This document shows, one piece after another, positions 52,596 to 64,000 of a DNA stretch of 64,000 bases (within the stretch, counting starts at the first letter, position 1; each line of letters opens with the position of its first letter). Below the pieces are notes generated by a model, which had not been told where the DNA came from, ran no database searches, and worked only from the letters and a program-made list of their open reading frames with translations. Source of the DNA: Cacajao melanocephalus (taxonomy: Eukaryota; Chordata; Mammalia; Primates; Pitheciidae); the NCBI GenBank assembly GCA_963573385.1, contig CAUYLG010076729.1, forward strand, positions 39,146-103,145. Direction: 5' to 3'. Both the position numbers and the translations under genes were made by a program.

Positions 52596-52895
52596 TTTCT
52601 AAAGTTGCTGGGCACCTCATCAAACTCCGTACTCAACTAATAGTATCCCCTCCCTCTCTTTTCCAAAACCAAAAAGGAGTCCCCTTTCTCCTTGGTTCAG
52701 GCAGGTGCTTGTCTCCCAGCAGGTTTCAGCACAGATGGGATGGTTTTCTGACTTCAATAGGATGGCTAGAGCTGAGACTGGGTCCCTGAGGGGATCTGCT
52801 GTCAGGCCGAGGTTGGAGAACCAGGTAACCAGATCTTGTTGGCTCAGAGGGGCTTGCGTCTCCCAGCAAGTCCCTGCACAGCCAGGAAAGAAATT
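52596..52895. other. Unassigned GC-richer segment with an internal duplication
   Basis: This segment is noticeably richer in G and C than its surroundings. A 43-bp unit at 52693-52735 (TTGGTTCAGGCAGG... ...CAGCACAG) recurs in diverged form at 52839-52881 (TTGGCTCAGAGGGG... ...CTGCACAG), about 146 bp apart. Both contain TCTCCCAGCA. It abuts an L1 ORF2 fragment at the right. It may be a 5' UTR or internal part of an unrecognised retroelement. Confidence 0.5.
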
Positions 52896-54423
<1,528 letters not shown>

Positions 54424-54424
54424 T

Positions 54425-54697
54425 TATTTTTAGAGACAGGTCTTGCTTTGTCACCCAGGCTAGAGTGCAGCGATGTGATTATAACTCATTGTAGCCTCAA
54501 ACTCCTGGGCTCAAGCAATCTCCGGCCTCAGTTTCCTGAGTAGCTGGGACTACAAGCATGTGCCACCAAACCCAGCTAATTTAGAAAATTTTCTTTGTAA
54601 AGACAAGGTCTCTAGACCTGTCCTAGCTTCACGTGACCCTCCTGCTTTGGCCTCCCAAAATGCTGGGATTACAGGTAGAAGCCACTGCATCCAGACT
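54425..54697 (-). mobile_element. AluJ-like SINE, antisense
   Basis: 'agcctcaaactcctgggctcaagcaatc' is the AluJ-type antisense reading. The copy is more diverged than the other Alus and abuts the L1 3' end. Confidence 0.9.
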
Positions 54698-54799
54698 GAT
54701 GTATCAATTTAGAAAAAAGAAAAAGAGTATACTTTCCCAGGAATTGTGAACTTCTTATAGAATGCAGAAATATATAAGATTTTAATAATAATAATTATT

Positions 54800-55010
54800 A
54801 TTATAACAACCAACCTAATATTCGTGAAGGTCTTACTATGTGTAAGACGCTGTAACTACATTAATCTATTGCAGTACTTCCATTTTGCAGATAATAAAAA
54901 TGAGGTTTAGGGGAGTTAAAGAACTTGTTTTTGATTACTCAGCTGGAAATTATTAGAGTCTGAATACAGGTCATCTAATTCTGGAGCTTACGCTTTTCAT
55001 CAGTACTTAA
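54800..55010 (-). mobile_element. MIR SINE, antisense
   Basis: 'gtcttactatgtgtaagacgctg', 'cattttgcagataataaaaatgagg' and 'ttactcagctggaaattattagagtc' are antisense MIR landmarks. Confidence 0.82.
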
Positions 55011-55384
55011 CTATTTAATAACGAAATAAGTCTAGTGCTATTTTGAAGCAAAAACAACTTCTTGCCTTGATTTTTGTAATCTAGGCTAATTTTTCCACAA
55101 TGAAGAGATAAAAAAGTAATTATTTTGTATACTTTTTGAGGAAACAAATTACTGTCTTATGCATAAATATATCATATCATAGCAATATTTTATTTGATAA
55201 TAGGATGCTCACAAAAAAACTTTTTGAGGTTTGAGTTCCACCTCTGTCAATTAGTGTCTTTGAGAAAATGGAAGTGGTTTATTGTTGTTTGGTTTTGTTG
55301 TTAACATCACTGAGCATTTATTTTTCAATATGTAAATGAATCTAACGAATGAATACAATAACAATATAAATGTCTACGATTTAG

Positions 55385-55475
55385 TTTCCATAGAGATTAA
55401 ATGAAATAATGTATATAAAGTACTTAGGTCAGTGCCCAGCATATTGTAAGTGCTCAATGAATGCTTTCAAATAAA
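55385..55475 (+). mobile_element. MIR SINE 3' half, sense
   Basis: 'gagattaaatgaaataatgtatataaagtac' and 'cagtgcccagcatattgtaagtgctcaatgaatgc' match the MIR 3' half. Confidence 0.75.
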
Positions 55476-56466
55476 AATTGAACATTAAAATAACAGTAAT
55501 AATATCCTGTTGTTAGGAAAAGTATAAAGAAAAGTCAACCTTGGTGTGCATGAGCTTTTGAGGAGTAGAAAGAAAGGTATCTTTTAAGAAAATTCCATTT
55601 AATGTGGTTGACAATTCAAGCTAGCAGCACTGTATCTAATTTGATTGATCTTAGCTTTTAAGTAGCTCATCTAAATAAAGGTCTTTCTGTAAAACCTCAG
55701 GAGATCCAGCTTTTAAAATACTATATTCTGCTAAATCAGATGATGGATATCAAAGACAGCACACTTCTTGGCACGTAGGCCTCAGAAAATGCTAGCATGC
55801 TTGTGAAAGTATATTATTGATTTATTGATTCTATTGCCATTATTATTATCTTGTTCTGCCTGTATCTGTATTTTCTTTGCTTCTCTGAGGCACTAAAATG
55901 AGAGCCTCACAATTGTCCAGGGAAGCAGTCCTTGGATCTGGAAAGGCTGCAGAATCAATTTCAGGGTCAGACAGTTTTGTATGATTTTTACAATCCAGAG
56001 ACCCGTCTGATGTCAAACTGCAGAAGGAAGTACGTTTCAGATTTACACAAGAGTTAGAGAAAGACTGACTGACTGCATTTACTCGAGTTGATTCTCAGGA
56101 TGAGAGATGCACTTTTTCTTTTTTTAAACATTGATGCCAAACTTTCTTTTAGTAACATAGAAAAGCATAGCTGTCACTGGCCTCAGGACTGACAAGGAAA
56201 GTGCAGAGATTCCCTTTTCCCAGCTGAGAACATCTCCAGATCAAGAATTACTCAACTGGGAATGGGAAGGTGGAAATTTTACAGTTCTGAACTGTCGAAT
56301 ATGGTGGCTTCACATAGCAATTGAGAACTTGAAATGAGGTTAATCTAATTAAAATGTGCTATAAATGCAAAATATATACTGGATGACAAAGACTTTGTGT
56401 GAAAAACAGAATTTAATGTGATGCAAGATTTCCTAGGACTCACCATCTGCGGTTTACTAGCATTTA
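55476..56466. other. No gene; a MIR tail-like piece
   Basis: 'cttggcacgtaggcctcagaaaatgctagc' and a following ATT-rich stretch near 55765-55860 resemble a decayed MIR 3' end. The rest is unassigned. Confidence 0.35.
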
Positions 56467-56897
56467 TTTTATTTTTTAATTTTTAATTTTTGTGGGTACA
56501 TAGTAAGAGTATGTATCTATGGGCCACATCAGATATTTTGATACAGGCATCCAACGCATAATAATCACATCAGGATAAATAGGGTATCCTTCACCTCAAG
56601 CATTTATCTTTTGTGTTTCAAGCAATCCAAATATACTCTTTTAGTTATTTTTAAATGAATAATTAATTTTTTTCTATAGTCACCATGTTGTGCTAGCAAA
56701 TATAGGTCTTATTTATTTTTTCTAACTATTTTTTGTACCCATTAACCATCCCCCCACTACTACCCTTCCCAGCTTCTGGTAACCATTCTACTCTCTATCT
56801 CTATGGGTTCAACTTGTTTCAATTTTTAGCTCCCACAGATAAGTAAGAACATGTAATGTTTGTCTTTCTGTGCCTGGCTTATTTCACTTAACATAGG
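56467..56897 (-). mobile_element. L1 3' UTR, antisense
   Basis: 'tttttgtgggtacatagtaag', 'ttgatacaggcatccaacgcataataatcac', 'tgtacccattaaccatcc', 'cccttcccagcttctggtaacc' and 'ctgtgcctggcttatttcacttaac' follow the antisense L1MA/L1MB 3' UTR. It is a different copy from the one at 25745 and is truncated before ORF2. Confidence 0.88.
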
Positions 56898-56994
56898 TTA
56901 GTATTTATACTTTATATTTTTAACTATAATATAATCAGGTTCTGCAGAGTCTAAAAAGGAAGTCATTTCATCTACTTTATAGATAAGAAGAAGA

Positions 56995-57220
56995 ATGGTT
57001 AATAGTTACTGTATGCTTCTTATGTGCCATGTACTGTGCAAAGCATGTTTCGTTCATAATTTCATTTAATCTTGCTCTATTAAAAAGTTGCACACTTAAC
57101 TATATTTTATAGATGCTCTAACTGAACTTTGGAGGATTTAAGTAATGTGCTTAAGATTATGCAGCTGAAGCCTAGTTATGTAAATAAGTCAGTTTGACTT
57201 CAAAGACCACACTAAGTTAT
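56995..57220 (-). mobile_element. MIR SINE, antisense
   Basis: 'ttatgtgccatgtactgtgcaaagcatg', 'tttcatttaatcttgc', 'taagtaatgtgcttaagattatgcagctgaagcc' are in antisense MIR order. Confidence 0.8.
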
Positions 57221-57296
57221 TTCTATGGTCTCCCATTGAATCATTTGTGGAAAAGCACTGAGTTGCACCATATACACAAAAAATTGAACAAAATGT

Positions 57297-57308
57297 TTTT
57301 TTTTTTAA
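57297..57308 (-). other. T run, possible far A-tail of the RSU1 retrocopy
   Basis: A run of T on the plus strand (A on the minus strand) lies about 290 bp beyond the AATAAA signal of the pseudogene. It would be the A-tail only if the source transcript had a longer 3' UTR. Otherwise it is an unrelated T run. Confidence 0.2.
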
Positions 57309-57589
57309 TTCCTCTAAATCTTTGTGTGGTAAAAGGATATCTTCTTGCAGATAAATAGTTCTGAAGTATCTGACCTTATCTGCTTCCCAGAAAATGTAGT
57401 CAAGTTGCAAATAAGGTGCAGCATTTTCTTCTGTTACTGAATAAAACAACTTGGGTCAAATTGTACCTGAAGGTACTTAGAATCCAATTATACTTGATTC
57501 CTTGTTAAATCACTTAGGCTAGCAACTGAACTTGTTAAAAGAGTAATTCCCAAGTATTTAAGGATAGAATGTTGAGTTATAAAATACAT

Positions 57590-58563
57590 TCTGCTTTTTA
57601 TTGTATGTCTTTATGTTTCACACGCACATTGCATTTGTGAGACAGAGCAAGAAAGGACAGAAGTGTTGGTGAGAGAAGAGGCGAGAATCCCAGTCAATGC
57701 CCACTCCTTATTTGTTATTGGCTGTTGGGTGTTTCCAGTTCGTCTTTTTTGATTTGTGGTTATTCTTTTTGGTGGTATTGGATTTGCCTGCATGTCCTGC
57801 CATAGAGGTACTTGTCTGTCTCAGAACAGATACTTTCAAACAAACAGGACACACCAAGCGGGAACTGGCCAGCAATTGGGGTAATCCAGTTGGGTTGTTC
57901 TCTTCTTTGAGTAACTGCTTCTGACCAGTTAATCATGTTTCCTAGTTCTGGGGGCAGAAGAGTCAGGCAGTTCCCCTGAATGTGGAGTTCCTTAAGCTGG
58001 GTAGGCTCCCCAATTTTTCTAGGCTGAAAGATTAGGTTGTCATCCCTAAAGCTAGTATCTGTAACTTTGTGAGCTTCCTAATATCTGGTTGTAAGATTTC
58101 AAAATCATTGTCACTTACATAGAGTGCACGCAAGGTAGTAAGGTAGATGGTTTCCAGCAAGAGAATTTTCATTCAAGTTTTACATCAAATCCAGAAGGTC
58201 AAGAGCAATAGAAAGCAAAATCCTTCAGGCAAAATATTTAGCCCATTCATGCCCAGGTTCACATGTTTGAGTTTCCGAAGGCTGCTGGTCTGTGTGGGCA
58301 GCTCCTCAATCTGGCTATTAAGGATGTTGATTACTTCCAAGTTGTTCAGTCCTGCTGTGTTTTGTGGCACCAGTGTGAGCTTGTTTTGGCTGAGGACCAG
58401 TAGTATGGTATGGGATAAGGAAAATGTGTACAGCATGTTAGAGATGACATAGTCACCCTATCCACTTTCTGGCTCTTCTCCACAAACTTTTCCAGAGTCT
58501 TGGACATGGTTGCGAAGAGCAGCACCTAACAGTGCGGGTCTGGAATGACAGGCTGTGGCGGGA
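57590..58563 (-). pseudogene. RSU1P: RSU1 (Ras suppressor protein 1) processed pseudogene
   Basis: On the minus strand an intronless, diverged copy of the RSU1 coding region runs from an ATG at 58507-58505 to a stop at 57710-57708, about 800 bp against 834 bp for the functional 277-codon gene. Leucine-rich-repeat text is clear (for example QIEELPTQ-, LKELHIQGN- and YLSDNDFEIL-like stretches in successive frames), as is the lysine-rich C-terminus starting MQAN-P-PPK. Deletions near the start, at least two frameshifts and in-frame stops break it. A 5' UTR-like piece lies to about 58563. A polyadenylation-like AATAAA is at 57602-57597. The parent gene has many introns, so this is a retrocopy. 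RSU1 normally binds PINCH at focal adhesions; this copy is not expected to encode it. Confidence 0.93.
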
Positions 58564-59939
58564 TGCACTTTTATTGTACTTCTGAAGCTATTTACATGTA
58601 TTTGCTAGAAGAGCAACCTTTCTTTTTCAACTTGGCCTAATGTACAAAGCCATGGTTATTTGAATACTTATTTTATGACAGGGTAGTGATTAGGGAGATG
58701 GTCAACACATTTTGGTAGAAGGATGCCTGGGAGATAAATCCCAGACTGAAACCTGAACTGTATCCTCATCTGTATGCTACTTCTGAAAGACGGATATTGT
58801 CTAATAACTGAGAGTAAAGAATCTCCTTTCTGTTTGCCAGTTTTATGTGACAAAAAAGTAGTGACAACAAATTGACAGTAGTCCACAGAGCAGAAAGGAA
58901 GGAAAAACAGCAAACAAAGGCCACTACAAACCAGCAATAGCACAAAGTGGGCCAAAAATTCCTAACTAGGTAAAAGAATTATGTTCTTGGTTCCTTTCTT
59001 CCAGGGATCTATAAAATAGTTCAAATATGTTGCTTCACTTATCTGTATACTCTTTCTCTGTAGGAATAGAGCTTGGTACAGATTCCCATTCAGCAAGAGA
59101 TAAAATGGAAGCAGAAATGAGAGCATTGACTTGGCCCAAGTCCGTTAACTGGTTTGTAATAGCTGTTCAAAGCATTCAAAATCTCCTTCAAGGGAGTAAG
59201 TGGAAAACTCAGTGAATGCTGTGCTATCTAGGAAGCTTTCAAAGAAGAGAATTCAGAATTCACAGGAATGTGTAAGAAACCAATTTGAGACTGTATATGT
59301 TAACAAAATTGTCACAAATTTTCATGGTACATGCTTATAAAAAGAAATGGCAAGGATAATACCATAGTTAGCCAGCAGTTATGCATGAAGTGTTATTACA
59401 GAAATTATTTAACTGCCATGGGAAATGTCCTGACTTAAGACAAAATGAAAGCAAATCAACAATGTAGGACTTCTGTCAACAAATTAAGAGAAGAAATTTA
59501 AGCTCAGATTCTAAGCAATTTATTAAGATAGGCTCTAATTTAAAATGTTAAACTGAGCACAGAGAAGAACTTTTACAAAATATTCAAGAATTTCAACTTA
59601 TTTAAACATAATATACTCTAGCTTTCCTTCTCTGTTAAAATTTTTATGAAAAAAAATATTTCAATAAAAATAATCTTTAAATCCCCTGATCTGGTGTCAT
59701 GATTCCTTGTCCTTGGAATTTTCCTCTGCTTTCCCTACTCTGCAGTCATATGCCCCAGATTGTTAACTCCTCACAGGACTCTACCTCCTCATGGGACTCT
59801 ACCCCTTCATCCGATCCTCTTCACTATTTCCATAGCATTGAAAGTCTTTATCATATATGAATCTTATTTATTCTTACATATTCTTAAAAACCTATCTATA
59901 TTGAAAAATTTGTGATATAATGATACCAGTCAGTATCAT
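58564..59939. other. Single-copy sequence with a candidate exon
   Basis: No recognised repeat. The candidate exon at 59005/59064-59195 is the main signal. Confidence 0.4.
59064..59195 (+). other. Candidate exon with two alternative acceptors
   Basis: A strong donor AGGGA|GTAAGTGG lies at 59196. Two good acceptors precede it: CTTTCTTCCAG ending at 59004 and ACTCTTTCTCTGTAG ending at 59063. The shorter version is 132 nt, a multiple of three. One frame, opened by an ATG at 59027, crosses the whole short version. No protein family was recognised. Confidence 0.25.
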
Positions 59940-60070
59940 TTGAGTCTTATCAATGATTTGACACCATGCTAAGTGTTTTACATGTACCATTTTATTTAAT
60001 CCTCATGATATCCTATTGAAGTAGGCACATTTATCATCCTCATTTTATATCCCTAGAAAAGTAAAAGCTT
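59940..60070 (-). mobile_element. MIR SINE, antisense, partial
   Basis: 'caccatgctaagtgttttacatgtaccattttatttaatcctcatgatatcc' and 'aagtaggcacatttatcatcctcattttat' are the left half of antisense MIR. Confidence 0.78.
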
Positions 60071-60149
60071 ACCAAATCCTTATGACATCCTATCTTTAGA
60101 AACTGAGACTGGAAGAGGACCTTGACTGCCAGGCTAAGAAACATAAATT

Positions 60150-60650
60150 TCCATATTTTCACACATCTAGCAGATATCTACTGAATGCCTACCATACCAC
60201 AGTCTCTGAACAAAAGGCTGAGGACACATAAATAAGTAGAGTGTAATTTCTGTCTCCAAAGAGTTCCCAGTCTAGTGGAGAATTTGGCCAGGGAAACATA
60301 CAATTGCAATTATTGGATCAAATAAGCTAAAATATAAAGTGTGTAGGAGGTACCACAGCACAGAGGATGAAAGGATTAACTCAGAGAAGGCTTTGCAGAG
60401 GATGTTTGGGCTGGCTTGTGGAATTGGTTAGGAAGGAAGAAAAAGAATGGCAGGTACAAATGCTTTATTACAGGAGAGACTGGTTAGAGAGGCTAGATCA
60501 GGTATGCTAGAGGAACAGTGGATCAGGTTTTGGAGACCCTGGCATAACCTGGCTAAATAATGCAGATTTTATTCTACAGGAAATGGAAGGCATTGATAGA
60601 TTGTTAAGTAACAGGGAACTACTGATGAGGAGCATGGTGACAGGAACTGC
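60150..60650 (+). repeat. Very old interspersed repeat, family not assigned
   Basis: 'agatatctactgaatgcctaccatacc', 'aaagagttcccagtctagtgg', 'gaaggctttgcagaggatg', 'caggttttggagaccctggcataacc' and 'ttttattctacaggaaatggaaggcattg' follow a widespread ancient mammalian repeat that I recognise by wording but cannot name with certainty. Similar pieces may lie at 1.7, 13.1, 23.1 and 41.5 kb. Confidence 0.45.
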
Positions 60651-62339
60651 AATGTGCCAGGTTATCCTTGACTTTCTCTATGAGTTTCCCATTATTCATC
60701 TTCCTTGTCCTTGAAGTCTGGCCTGTCTTGGTCTCCTTACTACTCTGGGCTCTTTACACTTTTACTCTTTATGTTAGTTGCTTCTTTCCCTTTCAACTAC
60801 TTTAACATGTCAACAATTTATTCTGTTTAGGATTTATTATGTGTATTTAATGTCATTTACACACAGGGAGAGCCAAGGCTGTTTGTGTGTGTGGTAGGAA
60901 GAATGAAATGAACTAAGATGAATAAGACATAGCTCTTGTTATTTAAATAAAATTGGGGTTACTAATTTTAATCTTAAAATCAGTTATTTGTGACTATATT
61001 TTTCTCTCTTGAACACTAAATTAGTTTTGCCCACATGTGACTTTTGATTGTAAAATATCTATAGTATGTAGGTTGTAAGAGGGGAAAACACTCATAAAAA
61101 TTAAACACATATGCACCATGTATATGAAAAATTCAGCAGTAGTTGGGTATTATAGTTGGTGCTTGGAAACAGTGTAAATTGAATCTGAATCTAAAGTCTA
61201 GTTGGCTAGTGAAATTTCAGTTCCTGTGATACCTGCAGGATAGGTATAAGGGGGAAAAATTAAAGGACTTTTCATACCTGTTAAATTACATCTTCTAGGC
61301 AGACACCTACCAACTTACCTGACCATGGAGATCACTGGCTCCTTGCAACTGGGCTGCAGATTGTGTGTGGGAAGATTTCTTGGTTATCAGAAAGAGCCAA
61401 GAGTTAATTTTATGCACCCAGCTCAAAAGAAGCAGCTATCCACTCCTTTTTGTACACTGTCTCAAGCCTCAGTCAGAACAAAAAGCCATATCATGAGTTG
61501 GTGACTGCTGCTTAAAGTTTTCTGTAATAGTCCTTGAAAAGAAACTTTGATCTGTAATAATATTTGAAACTAGAGTGTCCTGAATTTTAAGGCATCAGTA
61601 ATAATACCGTTATCACAATTCATTTCTGTCCAACTTTGTCTTAAGAACAAACCATTCCCTACATGACTTAAGAACACTTCATTCTATAAAGTAATAATGC
61701 CACACATTTGTCAGCTTTAATAATATAAACACGGTTTTCATCAGATTTATCATAATTATTTCTCTACTTTTTTTGTTCAACCATCAAAGTAGTATCTTCT
61801 GTATTAGCTCTGAGATTCTCCATACAAACTTTACCCAAGGGGACATCTCAATAAAATTCTTAAATATAATTTCTCTTAGATTTTATTGTGTGCATTCAAA
61901 ATAAGATAAATTCAAAAGTTCATTGAAAACAGAATGGTTATTTCTACTCCACCCTTCTGCTAGTCAGACTTTAATGGCTCTGGGAATGTTACTGGTTAGT
62001 ATTTTTATTGGTCCTCTTGTGATTAACCTCATCTATCCCTGACATGAAGGTTAAATACAATTATAGGAGATTTTGGAAGAGATATTTAAATGTGATAGAA
62101 ACAGGCTACAAAACTCTGAAGATACAGATTAGATGTAGACAAATGAGTTATCCAACAGGACCTACTCATCTCTACATATAATTTTATCACTTCTTCCTCT
62201 TGACTGAAATGCTCACTTTTATCTAATTGTGCAGCTTTCTCTCAAATCCCTGTGCATAACTATTCTGATATTTAATTATTTCTAATATCACATATTCATG
62301 CAAAACCTCTAGGACAGTAGAAATATCATTGAAATTGAC
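60651..62339. other. Long stretch without a recognised gene
   Basis: AT-rich single-copy sequence. No repeat or coding signal is supported. Confidence 0.4.
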
Positions 62340-62505
62340 CCACAACTGAATTATCTTTGCCATTTATTGGCTACATGGTCTCGGGAAAGTAACTTAGATA
62401 ATCCACACTGTATTTTCCTACAGGATTGCTTATAAAGATTAAATGGGATAGCCAATGCCTAGGCCAAATTCAAAATATAGTAAGAACTCAATAAATGGCC
62501 CCCCT
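62340..62505 (+). mobile_element. MIR SINE, sense
   Basis: 'tttgccatttattggctacatggtctcgggaaagtaacttagataatcc', 'cttataaagattaaatgggatagcc' and 'tagtaagaactcaataaatgg' span most of MIR in order. Confidence 0.85.
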
Positions 62506-63671
62506 TACTAATAAAGTTCCAGATTAGTATTTAAGATGTTCTACCTTCCCATAAAAATACTGTGGTCACATATTCCCTTTCTTAAAGTTTCTTTTTTATA
62601 ACTTTTACACTGAACTTGTCCAAAGCTGGATTTATTTTATTAGAACAACAAATGTCACCAGTTACATTTGCTTATTTGCCCCCATATATTTAGCATAACC
62701 AATCACCTCTTACATGAGCAATTACAAAACTCATTACAGTTCTAAAGTCAAGGCCATTAAACTTTTCAATACATTACAATTATGACTTGCTGGTAGATCA
62801 GTGATGACCATATTATCTCATATTATGAAATCCCAAGAAATAAATCATTTTCTTTGATTACAAAAAGTTCCTTTATTTGGACGTAATATTGAAAGAACTT
62901 GTCAGAATGTTAGGGGCTGAATACTCATTTCTCCTAATTGCTTTGAATAGTAGTACACAGAATGTCATTACAAACTTTGTTATCTGCTGTGATGTAGTTT
63001 GAAAATCATATCCCAGCCAAGTTAATATTTGCTAGTTAAATTTTTCTAGTAATTACAGTTGTTTTGGAAAAAGGGCATGAGTAGAAACCAACTAAAGTAC
63101 ACAGATGTGAGGCCAATGGAGACATACAGTTTGAACTGTAGAACTTGATGAGGTCCTGCTAGCTGTCTCATGTTGAAAACGTAAATGGCCATTTTCAAGA
63201 TGATGTAGTAATACATATGGAAATTTCACAGGGTCCACAAATTCAGTCTCCATAAGAAAAGCCAATGAGCAGCTCAGAAATAGAATCTCACCTTTCACTT
63301 CCATCATTTGTTTTTCTTGGATAAATGCTTACTTTTTTATGATGAATGTTCATAATTCTTTTTAGTTGTCGGTAGTTATCCAAGTTCCCTAAGCAATATA
63401 TTTAGAAGATGGAAACCAAGGGAGGAGAGTTGAATATTGTAATTGAAACAGCTTGCAAAAGAGTTGATCTGATGTGTATTTTATCATCCATATAATTGTT
63501 ACTGTATTGCTTGGTAATTAGCTGTGAATGATAAGTTGTTCATGTAAATGAGCATATTGCAACTATTACTAATATAGAAATCTTTTGTAAGACCTTAGAA
63601 TTTACAAACTGTGTTCACATGCATTATCCTATTTAATTAATTGCACCTTTCTCTCTCTTTTTTAAAATTTT
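62506..63671. other. Single-copy sequence
   Basis: No gene or repeat is recognised except a faint MIR-like piece at 63600-63650. Confidence 0.4.
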
Positions 63672-63775
63672 TTTGAAAGAACGAAAAAGAGAAAAGAAGA
63701 AAGAAAGAGTGAAAGAAAGAAAAAAAAAGAATGTAAGAGAGAAAGAAAGAGGAAGAGAAAGAGGGAGAGAGAACG
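63672..63775. repeat. GA-rich (GAAA/GAGA) low-complexity tract
   Basis: About 100 bp consists almost wholly of A and G in imperfect GAAA, GAGA and GAAAGA units on the plus strand. The open frame across it encodes only lysine, arginine and glutamate and has no meaning as a gene. Confidence 0.9.
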
Positions 63776-63815
63776 GGATACTTGTCCTATTGCCCGGGCT
63801 AGAATGCAGTCTAAA
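63776..63815 (-). mobile_element. Short antisense Alu fragment
   Basis: 'atacttgtcctattgcccgggctagaatgcagtc' matches the start of antisense Alu ('cttgctctgttgcccaggctggagtgcag'). Only about 35 bp remain, fused to the GA-rich tract. Confidence 0.6.
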
Positions 63816-64000
63816 AATGGTTATTAAAAACGTCTTTTATGCCAATAATTGTGCTTAACAATGGAAACAGGAAGGAATAAGGGATGAAAATAACAAACAA
63901 GCAGCCAACCAATATTTTATTTAAACCTGTGAAATGCTATGCAATTGCTGAGGAGTGATTTACTTCCAATTATGTGGTCACTTTTAAAATAGGTGTAATG
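63816..64000. other. End of window, single-copy sequence
   Basis: No feature is recognised. Confidence 0.4.

Noticed and set aside
63673..63858. Lysine/arginine/glutamate-rich open frame
   Set aside because: It is only the GA-rich low-complexity tract read in one frame.

Overview
This window is primate nuclear DNA and almost certainly human. It carries many Alu elements, some with long A-tails and clean target-site duplications. It also has L1 3' ends of the primate L1P type, THE1/MST-type MaLR LTRs, and a deep layer of MIR, MER and old L1M copies. It is AT-rich, shows no CpG-island-like stretch and no tRNA or rRNA. I found no intact protein-coding gene. The longest open frames (about 60-120 codons) are chance frames, Alu or L1 translations, or pieces of one processed pseudogene.

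Layout. 1-9.6 kb: sparse single-copy sequence; an antisense Alu split by an exact solo LTR (1133-1577, 5-bp duplication GTCTT); several MIRs; a MER8 DNA transposon; and a three-level nest at 6560-7880 (old element, then antisense MaLR LTR, then 5'-inverted L1). 9.6-27.2 kb: old fragments, compound microsatellites, L1 3' ends and an Alu. 27.2-37.9 kb: a long repeat-poor block holding two MaLR LTRs (31965-32397, 34337-34689) and an old L1 3' end. 37.9-44 kb: a 5'-truncated antisense L1, an Alu, and a MIR inserted inside another MIR. 44.1-51.1 kb: one old, once near-full-length L1M that has received two Alus, a younger L1 3' end and a Tigger-type MITE. 51-57 kb: more Alu, L1 and MIR. 57.6-58.6 kb: a minus-strand processed pseudogene of RSU1 (Ras suppressor protein 1, a leucine-rich-repeat protein). 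58.6-64 kb: sparse sequence with MIRs and a GA-rich tract.

Nothing here works together as an operon or pathway. The window reads as an intron or an intergenic stretch. A few plus-strand segments have good acceptor and donor splice signals around short intervals (301-343, 4025-4103, 28230-28250, 41175-41262, 59064-59195). They are listed as candidate exons, not as genes. Minus-strand splice signals were not surveyed with the same care. I see no convincing sign of a new biological system. The most informative material is the relative dating given by the nested insertions, the RSU1 retrocopy, an unassigned duplicated GC-richer segment at 52600-52895, and the candidate exons. Repeat names come from remembered consensus sequences, and subfamily is left open where I was not sure.
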